DNA of 64,000 bases from the NCBI GenBank assembly GCA_014904845.1, contig MU119266.1, positions 62,001 through 126,000 of the forward strand. The letters are read 5' to 3'. This DNA is from Acephala macrosclerotiorum (Eukaryota; Ascomycota; Leotiomycetes; Helotiales; Mollisiaceae). Every line of letters begins with the position of its first letter. Position 1 is the first letter of the stretch. The notes under the pieces were generated by a model. That model made no database searches. It saw only the letters and a program-made list of their open reading frames with translations, and was not told the DNA's origin. Below, in pieces: positions 1-11,171 of the stretch. A program made the position numbers and the translations under genes.

Positions 1-759
1 TTAAAATCTTTTTAATTATTATTTAAACAATTTTTCGTAAGAATAATATTAATAAAATCGAAATTATAAATAGTTTATTCAATCGATACTCGCTTTCGCA
101 AATCAATACAAAATTTTACTAGAGTATTATACTAGTTCACAAAATCAATATTTTAATCTTTAAAACTAATATTTTTATTTTTTAAATATATTGAATTCGA
201 TTACACTGTATAAATACTAAATATATTTAATATCGATAAATTTCATACGTTCTATTACTATATTAATATTAAAATTTATTATTTTTTTTTAAATTTCCTA
301 GGATTTTATTAACGAATTAATACAAAAAAAAATACGAAAATTATTAGTAAAACAACAAAGGATTAATTGAAAAATAAAAATTCTACGATCACGAAAATAA
401 AGAACTAATATTAAAATTATTAAAAAAAAGAAATTAAAATAATATTTTTTAGATTTTTTTTTAATATAAATTATACACGCGAAATATTTTTTGTTTTTAC
501 AAAGAAACGAAAAATATAACTACGAATTTGCAATTATTTCGAGTTTCAAATAAAGTGAAAAAAAAGAAAATCTTGTAAAATCTTTTTGATTTTACGAAAA
601 CGTAAGAAATTTTCAAAAGAAAATACTTTATTACGTAAAAAGACTCGAGGTCAAGTAATACAATCTAATCTAGTTTAACGTAATCTATCGAATTTAATTC
701 TCATGTCGTAGTCTTATAGAATAAATTATTTTTTACTATACACACTACTTTTTCAATAT
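1..759. repeat. AT-rich, RIP-like block
   Basis: Extremely AT-rich DNA with long A and T runs and no credible coding frame. The few remaining C residues are mostly in CpG (tcg, acg), while CpA is nearly absent. This is what repeat-induced point mutation leaves in ascomycetes that mutate CpA to TpA. It passes directly into the hAT-like terminus on its right, so it is probably the decayed body of that or another repeat. No ancestral element can be recognised. Confidence 0.7.
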
Positions 760-1074
760 TAAATAATATATATAATTAAATTTTAAAAATTTGTTTATAT
801 TTAAAAAAAAAAGTAATTTCTATTGGTTTTTTTGATTCAAATTATAAATTACATTAATTTTTAATACTTACATTAAAATTTTTATTTTTTTATTGAAAAT
901 ATTTATTTATATAATTTTATATATAAGGGTCACGTGTCTATTCAATAGTATTGAGTAGCTACTCACTACTCAACTCAATAGCTTAGTCATAGCACTGCTA
1001 CTCCTACTCAACTCAATAGTACTCAATACTATTCAATAGCTATTTAAATAATTGAGTATTTTTTTCTCACACTG
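760..1074. mobile_element. End of a hAT-like element, inverted relative to the copy at 63.0-63.8 kb
   Basis: About 315 bp that match, in inverted orientation and with few differences, the left end of the intact MITE at 63048. The outer edge reads ttttttctcacactg. Inside it are several copies of CTACTCAACTCAATAG and its complement, then an AT-rich arm and a CACGTG. Similarity fades near position 760, so this is either a longer family member running off the window or a RIP-degraded copy. The 8 bases after the terminus (gtttgtat) would be its target duplication, but the partner cannot be seen. Confidence 0.75.
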
Positions 1075-1084
1075 GTTTGTATTG

Positions 1085-2424
1085 TTCAAAGAAAGACGAA
1101 CGAGGCGACTACCTTGCGTTATCACACTGCTGGGGTAACTTCAAGTCTGGAGAGAGCGAGGACTATTGAACATTTCGCCATAGTCTTGATTCCCGAACTG
1201 AGAGCATGGATATTGATTGAAAAACTCCCAAAGACATTCCAAGACGCCGTCCGAGGCTCGGGAACTTGACAAACATTATCTCTAGATCGACTCGCTTTGT
1301 ATTGTCCAGGATGACAAGGAGGATGGGGAACACGAAGCCAAGACGATGGAAACGGTCTACAGCATGGCTTACTGCACTCTCGCGGCGACTTCTACTTCTA
1401 GCTCCACCGACGGATTCCTCAACCCACGACCGCAGAGAAAATACCTGAAGATCGCGAACGGCACGGGGCCGCCAATCTACGTTTGTGAATTCATCGATGA
1501 CTTCCACCGTGATGTCGAAAAGAGCGTTTTGAACAAGAGAGGTTGGGTATTACAAGAGAGAGCCTTGTCTAGATGAATCATTCACTTCTCAGCGACTCAG
1601 GCTTATTGGGAATGTGGCATGGGAGTTCATTGCGAAGCTCTAACTCCACTTTTCAAGTAAGTCAATTCAGCTCTAATTGACACCTTTCTGACTACTCAAC
1701 CTTAGTCCCAAGTTTTTTATTCTAAGCGACCCGGAATTTCCAAAATACGTTAAAGATTATACTTCGAGTACTTACATAAAAACTTTTCAATTGATCTTCG
1801 AATATTATACACAGCTCAACTTAACTGAAAGTACAGATAAAACGATTGTATTCTTAGGACTCCATAGACGACTTGCTAAGGATTTGGGCACTGCTATACG
1901 AAAAAGTATTGTTGAGAATTTCCTGCATAGGAGTCTTCTTTGGCAGCGAGTCGACGAGAAGTTGAAGCGAATACCTTATCCTAAAGATCGGAAAATACCG
2001 TCGTTTTCCTGGATGGCTTACCAAGGGAGAATCAGATACACAGATTTTGGCTACGAGGATGTTTTCTGGAATCAGAAGATCCGGTTTCCGAGCGAAGATG
2101 TGTTGGAGGCGGTAGTAAGGGAGTTCCAACATTGCAGGATCGAAGAGAGGGATTTGACATGTACTGTTGGGATCAAACAGGGGATGAAAGAGGGAGGGTG
2201 TGGTTCAATGGGGCTTGCATGGATACCCCCTCATTGAAGTGTGTTATTATTGGGATGGAGAAGACAGGGAATTGGAAGTATAACGAGAAGTGGAGTGATG
2301 TGAAAAGATGCTGGGTGCTGGTGGTCAAGCCGAAGCCCGGGCAAGATTGCGGACAGTGTGAACGGGTTGGTGTTGATGGACAGCATATATCGGTAGATAG
2401 ATTCAAAGGCCAGATAGTTTGACG
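1085..2424 (+). pseudogene. HET-domain (heterokaryon incompatibility) pseudogene
   Basis: Relic of a HET-domain gene. The first HET block is readable as YLALSHCWGNFK. The second block (HYL*IDSLCIVQDDKED) has TAG where the family has Trp. A long readable stretch then runs through METVYSMAYCTLAATS and RGWVLQERALSR, a TGA replaces Arg, and the frame continues IIHFSATQAYWECG. A GT...AG intron near 1657-1706 is still visible. The 3' half keeps FLHRSLLWQR and SFSWMAYQG and then shifts frame near 2150. The early stops fit C-to-T or G-to-A changes. A hAT-like terminus abuts its 5' end, so the element may have cut the gene. Not expected to be functional. Confidence 0.8.
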
Positions 2425-3512
2425 TCTTTTCCATCCATATCTTCGTCAGAACAACACGGTATTTCTTGCCCGTGAAGACTTAATTTCATGTTTCAATGCA
2501 CTGAACCCAGACAGCCGCCACATTTTGTGGCTCATGTGGCACGGCGAGTGTGTCACGTGCATGGAGGAGAGGAAGCTAGGTACTGGATTTATAGTGGGAT
2601 GTCCCTCGTACCTCACGCCATGCCCTGCCTTTGCCGACTTGAAATAATATAAAACTTTTAATTTATATATAGATTTTTTATTCGCACCAGCTCCGCCGGC
2701 GCGAGTAGGGGCGTTCCCCCCCTACAACCCCCCCACGTGGGGCTTTACGGGGAGCGCTAAATGCCAAAAGCGAAAACCTTGGCGCAAAAACGTGTACAAA
2801 TATCACGTTTTATTGCGTAACCTCAAAATAACCCTTTTTTTCTTTAATAAGGTACTTTTAACCATCGTTAAAAGAAAACTAGCTTCCTCTTGATGCAAGA
2901 AACAATGTTCCAATACGTCTAGGGCATATTCAGGTATTCCATGCGGATTCGTTCTCGAGCTCGAACTTCAAATAAGCTTTTAAGGAAGATGTCTTCCCGA
3001 TTTGGCAACTATCTATCCCCAACGTCGCGTGCTGAAATAAGGGGAAAGTTATGCGCCTTTCTTCACGCGCGAGATGTCTCTTTCAATCCTTGCTATGATC
3101 GAAAACCTAGAACTTTGCCGCTCTTCTCTCGAATGTCGCTCTTCCAAGGCTGATATTTAAAGTTTCTAAATTCAATAGTCGCAATAGTGTGGAGACGATA
3201 ATTGCTTTTTCGAGGGGCGGCTCGTCACGCTGTGGCTGTTGTGGCTGCCGCGGCTACTGTTCAGCTACCAAATTAACCTATAGGTTCGCAGCACCACCAC
3301 ACCTTGCGATGTTCGAGATTTGGTACCTTGTGAACATGTGGTTCGATGTTCCCAAATTAAGAATTTTGATCTTAGCCTCATATTGTCTGCTTGCAAGGGC
3401 TCAGACGGGGTCCCAAAGATACATAAACAAAGTGTTTGTTCTCGGCAGACGTGCGCAATGACAGAAGATTCATACTTGTTCATTCAGACTTAGCCATCCA
3501 AGCATTCAGACA
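2425..3512. other. Intergenic DNA with a GC-rich island at about 2681-2760
   Basis: No credible gene. A short AT-rich stretch is followed abruptly by a GC-rich island with a near-palindromic ctccgccggcgcgag, runs of C and cacgtgggg. The open frames at 2941 and 3189 show no family resemblance and look like chance. Confidence 0.5.
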
Positions 3513-4432
3513 ATGTCCGATCCCAAGATGATGCCAGACGGGGCTGTAGTAGGTGTCACTGAAGTAGCCGCGGAATCTGCTCCAACAGCAACAACCAAGC
3601 CAGTTCACCAGACAAACAGATACCTCTGGGGTCTCCGCATCATTCAAAGCGTCTTCGCCATCACCATCGTTGGAATTACTGGCTCTAGTATTTCCGATTG
3701 GAATAGCATAGGCTGCTCAACTCCCTCAGGATTGGCTTTCAACTTCGCTACTGTTCGCGCCCTCTTCCTTTCTCGATTGTCCTCTTGTACTGACCCACCA
3801 TGACAGGGCCTCCTTTCACTTCTCCTAGTCTTGTACTGGATACTTAGCACAGGCCCTTACATCAAGATCCCCTGGTACTCCTTCTATGCCGTCCTCGGAT
3901 TCGAGATCGTCTTCATCATATTCTGGATCGTCGCCGCTTCCGTTCAAAATTACTCTTGCGACACCGTCTGTAGCGTATGTTCGGCTGCTGGAGCTACCTA
4001 CGATGTGAACGGTGAAGGATTCGTCGTCTGGATGAACGACATCATCTGCTCATGCGTCTTCTCCAGCTATACCGATACAGGGACCCAGTTTTCGGTCAGG
4101 GGAGATGCTCCGAGTATGCTGTTCAAGAGAGGAGGAAGTCCGATTTCTAGCAGTGAGGCGAGTAGATTGGGGAGGACAGCGGCTAAGGGAGTGTCAAAGG
4201 CGACGAAGCAGGGACTTGACGCTGCGATGATGTTAGTTACTTTCCTTCCTTCTCGACTCTTGGGGATAGCGTGCTGACCCGCGATGATAGACTCTTCTTC
4301 ATCACTTCCTTGATTACGCTCGTGTCGTTGCGATATAAGTCCAAAGAGAGGAACGATGTGGACCACGATGCCGAGCAAGTCGACCAGCATATTGAGAATA
4401 CATTCAAGATGGAGAGCCCAGCGCCGGCGTGA
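3513..4432 (+). CDS. Four-pass membrane protein, MARVEL-like
   Basis: Three exons (3513-3752, 3807-4231, 4291-4432) give 268 residues. Both introns are short and keep the frame. Hydrophobic segments are seen at about residues 38-58 (WGLRIIQSVFAITIVG), 81-97, 104-125 (WYSFYAVLGFEIVFIIFWIV) and near 222-236 (LFFITSLITLVSLRY), with a Cys-rich loop (CDTVCSVCSAAG) after the third. Four helices with short termini match the layout of fungal MARVEL-like proteins, which organise plasma-membrane domains. The N terminus has no signal peptide. The C-terminal tail is charged. I do not recognise a named orthologue; the call rests on topology. Confidence 0.65.
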
Positions 4433-5664
4433 TTTCAATCAGGTTCTCCGAAACGGAAATGTGGCTAAGCAGGAGAGGGATCCTTTTTGGTGTGCATGGA
4501 GTTATTGCTGGAAGGTACTGACGTACGTAATGATAATGCAAGAAAGCAGAAGTTATTCCGCAACAGGCTCTGAGAATCTGACTTCAGAATGATATTGATA
4601 CTTGAACACAATCTCAAGTTCAGAAGATTATTAGTGAAAGTTGCCTTTGATTGACTTCAACATACATTTTGGTTGAACTCACCTGATCAAGAAAGGTCGC
4701 CCATTTTGTCGCGTTTTGTCTTCTGAATTACTCACCTGCTAGAGGTCGCTTTGTACCTAAAGGCCAAGGTGTTAGTCCATTTGTATTTGGAAGTGCGCGG
4801 TAACCGAGACCCGGAATGTTGCAAAGGCGAGGAGGAGCGTGAACGCTTGCATTTTTGAATGGTTGTTTAACTTTATTTTGAAGTGGGAGATTTAAAGTTA
4901 AGTTCAAACTGGAGGACAAACTCGAGATTAAGATGCTGATAAATATGAAAGGGGCGAAGGATTGTTGTCGGCAGGTGGAGACGCTTGGAAGTTGTAGAAG
5001 CTTGACAGGTCTTGTCGAAGTTAAACTTAACTACTTCAAAACTTCAAGGCTGGACATCAACTTCTAAGCTGGGTGCTCGGCATCTTATACCCCCTCTCTC
5101 TATTTCTAGAAGTGAATACAGCTACAGAGAAGAAAGAAAGCTGCTCAAGTCCTCACGTTTGACTCTTGCGAGTCACCAATTCTGCATGCGACTATCCAAT
5201 TGAGATCTCACCTGGCTCAATTGACTTACCCTTTCTCAAATCAGTTAACAAACAAAGTTTCGACCCAGCTACATGGTGCTCGGGCCGATCCGAACCGCCC
5301 AATCGTTGATGCTTATGTTGTGACTGGCTTGATGAAGAGGGGTTTTCAGCCGTGCCTGACATGCATGCCAAGAGCAAGAAAGTTGCTCAAGTGTTCCCAG
5401 ACTGCTAGGAAAACAACAGTTGCGACGAGATGATTGAAGTAGAAGTGACAAATGAATTGGAGCGATAGAAGAAGAAATCCGGACTACAGTGAGAAGTTCC
5501 CTGTTTTGAGAAGTGGCGAAAAGACATGTTGGAGATCACCCCACGTTGAGAGACCTTCACTCATTCGCTTCTCCGCAGCGCCATCGACTTCGCGCGTCCT
5601 TCTCTCAGAACGCGATCACCACTAAAACATTTTTGATCTTCAACCGCCATTAAATTTTAGAATA
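4433..5664. other. Intergenic, no gene seen
   Basis: Only short overlapping frames on both strands without motifs. The last 150 bases are pyrimidine-rich and lead to the start codon of the next gene, so they probably hold its promoter and 5' UTR. Confidence 0.5.
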
Positions 5665-6402
5665 ATGGCAATCGTCAAACTCCTCTCCCAGCTTCTTCTA
5701 GCCCTTCTCCTCATCCCAACCTCCGCCAATTTCACACTCAACTACCCCACAACCCTCGGCTTCGATCAAAATAAGGAGGATGAGTCGCCCTGCGGCGGTG
5801 CAGCTATCTCCTTCGCGAATACGACTGCTTTCCACGTATCTGGCGATGCCATCGCGGTCACGACCCTGCATCCGCAATCTAATTTCCTTTACCGAGCTAC
5901 CAACGATGAGAGTGGCAATGGCAATTGGTCTGTCCTTGCGTTGATACAGGAATATGGACTCGGTGCATTTTGCGAGCCGTCTTTGAGTGCTCCAGCTACT
6001 TGGGCGGGGCAATTGGGCTTGTTGCAGATTGTGCAGAATGCGGAGGACGGGGTGCATTATCAGGTTTGTTTGCTTCAATATAACCCAGCTTCAGAGCAGC
6101 TTGGGTGCTGATGGTCGTAGTGCGCAGCTGTGAATTTCGTCGCTGGAGCTTCGAGTAGCATGCCATCTGGTTGTACGAATGCAAGCGGTAATTCGGCAGC
6201 GTTTGTTTCAGGTACGACGTTGCTTCCTGCATCGGGTACGGGAACACCGACGACAACGGCATCGGGATCAGGAATGGCGGCGAGCACGACTTCTTCTCCG
6301 AGTGCGACTTCGACGAAACCTTCGGGTGCCGAGAGGATTGGGTACGCGGGGTGGTGGGCTGGCGTTGCTGGAATTTTACCGATGGTTGCGATGCTTCTCT
6401 AG
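5665..6402 (+). CDS. Secreted, probably GPI-anchored BIM1/X325-like (LPMO-like) protein
   Basis: Two exons (5665-6063, 6121-6402) give 226 residues; the join yields YQCAAVNF, a family-typical Cys. Residues 1-21 are a signal peptide ending TSA. The mature chain begins NFTLNYPTTLGFD, followed by SPCGG, the hallmark of the X325/BIM1 copper-protein family. A Ser/Thr-rich linker and a hydrophobic C terminus (WWAGVAGILPMVAMLL) suggest a GPI anchor. Family members bind copper through the mature N-terminal His and serve copper uptake or surface functions. Here the mature first residue is predicted to be Asn, so the usual histidine-brace ligand seems absent. The other Cys residues fit the fold. Confidence 0.78.
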
Positions 6403-8417
6403 ACGCAAGAGAAGAATGCGTTTGTGGAGCCGTGTGGAGGAAACTGACTTTAGTATGGTCTTCTCTGAGAGAAGCAGAGTCGTCCTTCACTGAAGGTGGG
6501 ACAGTCATGTTCGCATGTGCCTGAGACCACGCTCTACGGTTTTGCTTCGGGGTTTTGTGCACCACCATATGCGTAGAAATGCAACTTTATTTTTCAAACA
6601 CCAAAAGAGATGCAGCAAAAGCAATAGATTGTCGAAAGGAGTTGACGTCTGGAGAAGGAGCACTCGCGCCAACTTGCGCGAATATCAACGCATCCTTCCT
6701 CATCGCAATCCTTTCCTCCCTTCAATTCACCAAAACAAAGCCCCAAAGCAACGACGAACGCGCAAGATAAAGTAGTGCATCGAAATCCGCGTCAAGATTC
6801 AGCAAAAACCTGGCCGGTTCCTATCTTCTTGAGACAAGCACCTGCAGTGCAGACTTGGCCCCGCACGGAGCTACTCAGCTCGTGTATAGAGTTCTCATTC
6901 CGTTCTGCAGAACACTTAAGGTTTGACTTTCTCAGCTTGAACTTTGAAGCATGCGCAAGTACCGTTCAGAGCCACTTCCTCCCACCAAACGTTGAACTTG
7001 AGGCATTTCCTCTTAGAGTCCCAACATAAGCTTACTCCGGGATCCGGCATACGGGGAATATCAGACGGAAACAGTCTCAACCAACGATAGCCAATGAATG
7101 CCAATATTATCACATCCAAGACAGTTCGAAATAAATGTCATTGGAGAGAGTGAAAGGAAAAGGGGTCAAGACGGAGTGAAGTCATCGACGCAGCCGAGTG
7201 GACAGTGGATCAAACACACGACAACCATGACGCGGCAGGGTTCATCGTTCGAGCCTCGACCTCAGTCTCCCACTGCCGAAGTCTTCCCAAGGTGCTCAAA
7301 GCCAAGGAAGAATTAGCTTCGAGCTCAGATGAAGCATTAAGGCCAGAAGAATCCGAACACTTTGTTTGGTGCTGCTTGAAACGAGCGCTCCTGGATGTCT
7401 TGACGAATGAGGGGATGGTCTGGTATTTGATGCCGTGAGAAAGGGGCACAGAGCTATTTATCGCATCTTGATCACAGTTCCTCCAGGACCCAAATTTGGA
7501 TGCCTGGAGAAATCTTGGATCGACGACCCTTTTTCAATTTTGAAGAGAAATCTCGATATAAAGTTTCTTTTAATAGACGACGATGCTCAGGAGCCAAACG
7601 CTTGGATCGCATGTGGCCCTTCCCTCGTTTGATCGACGGCGCCGTGTTTCTGGCGTTGAAGGCGATGTCTGGGCGACTTCGAAACGAGCATTTCTTCTCC
7701 CCAAGCACCCACTGTACCAGAGCCTCTTCATCGCAAACCTTCAACAACGCATCATAATGGCTGCCACCAACTAGATGGGTGTCGCGCTCATTCTTGAGGC
7801 AAGTAAGTCGAGACGAGGGTTCGTCGTGACTGGCACCTCACATTGACGCACATCAGATGGCATGAACTGACCGTGCATCCCCTGCCTCTTTCCTTCGAAC
7901 CCCGTTGGCTCTTGCATGTTTTGCCTTCCGCATCTGTGCCTGTCATCTTCCCCCACCACATCCCACTGCGCTCTTGCCTCCCCAGACTAGACGGTTTTTC
8001 TGTTGCAGCAGAAGTTGATCAACAGGACCCCAAACGTCCCGGCTGGCAGCCACGCGTTTCAACTGTCACAATTCCCAACACCAACACATCCCCCATTGCA
8101 TTTGAAATTCTGGACCCATATCGCTGTGATCATAAAGTCCACGGGTTGCCAACTCTCGCGCAACCGCACAGGCGAGCGTATGATTAGGTATTCGTCGGCC
8201 CTTGCACATCGGGTCCATATCAGTCCTGCGCCACGCCGTACTCGCATCCGCCATCCACACTCTTTTCAAGGGCAGGCCCAACATAATTTTGGTCGATAGC
8301 CGCTGATTGACTAACGAAGTGGGGTGCGTACGTCGTACGGGTGGGGCGTCCCTCCATTAGGGCTGGTTCGTTATCAAGAAAATCTTTGGGTCCTGGGTGA
8401 GGTGAGATATATACGAG
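6403..8417. other. Two-kilobase gap without a recognisable gene
   Basis: Many short overlapping frames, none with a domain signature or a plausible intron structure. The last 120 bases before 8418 presumably contain the promoter of the GH16 gene. No repeat or RNA gene was recognised. Confidence 0.45.
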
Positions 8418-9955
8418 ATGCCGCCCGCAGGCGTTGCTGCTGTGCAGCAACAAATAGAACAACAATCATCACAATCGTTTCGACCACTGGAATACTGGAA
8501 ACCACCGAAGGCGGTCAAGCACATCCGGAAGAAGAGTGCTCAACTACTTTCATCAATCGGCAAATCACCAGTCCCGGAAAGACACTCGTTTGTAGCTTCG
8601 AAGTTGGAAGCAGGTATCATTGAGGATTTGGAGCTGGGCAAGAAGGATATGTCATTCGGAACACTTCGCGACATCGCAGGAAGAGCAAAGAACGCGGCTA
8701 CGTCGAACATCAACATGACGGATAACTACGGCCGGCCGATGGGACCACCGCCAGAGTACAAGGTCGATAGGGATGATACGTTGTACCATCCGTGGTATAA
8801 TGTGAAGTATTGGGGAAAGAAGGGTTGGTTGATTGCTGGCGCAATCATTGTCGCCATCATCGTTATCATCGTTGTTGTTGCAGTAGTGGAAGCCAAGGCG
8901 AACCGCTACCCAGACTATACCAAGTTGGACTATACGCTTTCCGAAACTTGTATGTTTCGTTTATGCCCCCCAGCCCTTCAAATCAGTCACTGACAGAATT
9001 AGATTCCGGAAGCGATTTCTTTTCGAGTAACTTCGACTACTTTACAGGATACGACCCTTCATCAGGATTTGTCCATTACGTCCCCTCAGAGGAAGCTGCG
9101 TCTCTGAATCTCACATACGCCACCTCATCATCAGCGATCCTCCGCGTCGATACCTCAGTCGGTAATACCTCCACACCAGATGCTTCAACTGGCCGTTTCT
9201 CTGTTCGTGTCACATCAAAGAAGCAGTATGGGCTGAACAACCTCTTCGTCTTCGACGTCAAACACTCTCCCTTGGGATGTGGTACCTGGCCCGCTCTCTG
9301 GCTCTCCGATCCGAGCAACTGGCCTACGAATGGAGAAATCGACATTATGGAAGCCGTCAATGTTGTCGGAGAGTACAACAACCAAATGACACTCCACACC
9401 TCCTCTGGTTGCTCGATGGATGTGAAGCGCAAGGAGACAGGAAAGTCGCTTCAGAGTTCTTGCGTCAACAGTACCGATGAGAATGCTGGCTGTGGTGTCG
9501 ATGCCAGTACCGACAAAACCACCTTCGGAAGCACGTTTAATAGTAATGGAGGCGGAGTCTTGGCTATGGAATTGAGAAGTGCGGGTATCAGGATGTGGCA
9601 GTTCTCTCGCGATAGCATCCCAAGTGATGTATGGAGTTCTCCCGATCCGAGTTCCTGGGGAGAGGCCACTGCCGATTTCCCAAACACGGATTGTAACATT
9701 GGGAACCATTTCCGCAACCAATCGATCATTGCCAATATCGACCTCTGTGGAAGCTGGGCAGGGACACAGAGCGTCTACTCGGAGAATTGTGAGTTTTGAC
9801 CTCATTCACGACATATTGGGATGAAAGCTAACAATTGCACAGGCCCAGGAACATGTACAGACTACGTCGCTAACTACCCATCTGCATTCACAGACGCATA
9901 CTGGGAATTCGGCAACTTCACCGTCTTCTCGGCTTCGAACTCAACTTCATCATAA
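8418..9955 (+). CDS. Membrane-anchored GH16 endo-1,3(4)-beta-glucanase
   Basis: Three exons (8418-8949, 9003-9788, 9843-9955) give 476 residues. The first ~135 residues are a hydrophilic cytosolic tail, followed by one transmembrane helix (GWLIAGAIIVAIIVIIVVVA), so the protein should be type II with the enzyme outside. The catalytic domain starts with ETYSGSDFFS and contains the GH16 signature GEIDIMEAVN (nucleophile E, D, acid/base E), preceded by CGTWPALWL. Several NxS/T sites follow. GH16 enzymes of this group act on beta-1,3/1,3-1,4 glucans, here most likely in wall remodelling. The join ETY|SGSDFF and the Cys created at the last join support both introns. Confidence 0.88.
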
Positions 9956-10553
9956 TCGCCACCACGCCACATTGCTCTCAACTACATAATTCTTATTTAT
10001 ACCCACTTTTCTTTTGTATGACTTCTATATGGGCAGGATTCTGTTTCCCTACCTTGGGTATCAATATGGCCCTGCTGTCTATGTTTGGCGTTCAGGTTGG
10101 ACCAACTTAGTATAGATAGACAAACGGACGAGATGAGCGCTGGCCGTTGACATGAGATGATCGGATGGCTCGGATAATTGGACCCGGATCCACGATTTGA
10201 AAATTGTGGATAGAGGCCGAGAGTGCATGCTGCAACGGACCGAGAGGACAAGGACAGATGTTGCTGCCTGGAGACAGCGCATATCATCGATACGAGACGA
10301 GATGAAAGGAAATGAAAATATCTCAAATACATGAACTGCTCTGCGGCTATTGAAGTGTAATTTGGAACTCAGTTTTATTGGTGGTCGATTCTCGCTGGTC
10401 TCCCATTTCAGCCAAGCGAAGCCTGGGACAAAATGGTTGCCTGAAACCCCGCATCCGCTCTCTCAAAACTCAAAACTCAGAAACACCACCACCGGATCCT
10501 TCGGTTCTCACCTCTTCTTGGTTCTCCACGGAAAGTCACCCCGAAAAACCGCC
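9956..10553. other. Intergenic: GH16 3' flank and upstream region of the small membrane-protein gene
   Basis: No gene recognised. An in-frame ATG at 10350 would extend the next gene but gives a low-complexity leader. The ATG at 10554 has a much better context (gccATGG). Confidence 0.45.
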
Positions 10554-11171
10554 ATGGACGAACTTTTCGAACTGTTCGAGCCGGAGCTAGCTCTGTTCAG
10601 AATGCTTCACGAGCGGGTCACAAGGTTCCTTGCGACCGAGAGCGTGATACCTGAACGGCTTTGGTTTCTCGTTGACCTAGCGAAGTGGGCCGCTGGTGTT
10701 CTCAAGATATTAGTTGGGTTGAGATACACGCTTTTGCCTGTGGCTTTTGTGTTTTTGGTATTGTACGTTCACTTCGCCATTCCTCGTGTTTTCCGCTCCG
10801 CTCCGCCATTCGTAACTTCCGTTCCGCTCTATCCACACCAGCTTTTCCCGCTACTCTTTTTCTTTCACGCACAATCTCCTTCCTCGCCCCACAGATCTCA
10901 TACCCCTCCTGCCCCATTTTCTCCCCTCTGCTAACAAACCCCAAGCCTCCTCATCCTCCTCTTCACGCCCCCACCAACACCCCTCCGCACCCTCTTCGTC
11001 CCCAACCAAAATAGCATCCTCTACCGCCTCCCCTGGCCCTACCCCTTTTCCTCCTGGATACTGATCCATTACCGAGAAAGAAAATGGTTTAGAGTGGGAT
11101 GCGTGGGTTTTTATGAAGGGTCGCCTAGGTGGGAGAATTATATGAAAAAGAGGGGGGGGGAAGAGTGTTGA
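10554..11171 (+). CDS. Small two-exon membrane protein of unknown function
   Basis: Exon 1 is 10554-10762 and exon 2 is 10946-11171, giving 144 residues. The 183-bp intron has donor gtacgt, an exact branch motif ctaac 13 bases before the acceptor and the acceptor ccaag; the join keeps the frame. The N terminus is acidic (MDELFELFEPELALF). A hydrophobic stretch spans the splice junction (LLPVAFVFLVF then LLILLF), and a basic/aromatic tail follows with WPYPFSSWILIHYRERKWF. The second exon lies in pyrimidine-rich DNA where a simple frame search fails, so this gene is easy to miss. No family recognised. One or two membrane segments are expected. Confidence 0.55.

Noticed and set aside
2941..3461. 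Open frames that could be small proteins
   Set aside because: No domain motif, poor start context and no exon partner; Cys-rich text at 3189 comes from repeated gctg/ctgcg triplets.
5012..5451. Cluster of short overlapping frames on both strands
   Set aside because: Mutually overlapping, no recognisable residues; looks like promoter-side noise.
6515..8303. Numerous 60-115 codon frames in the gap before the GH16 gene
   Set aside because: None has protein-like composition or links by splice sites to another.
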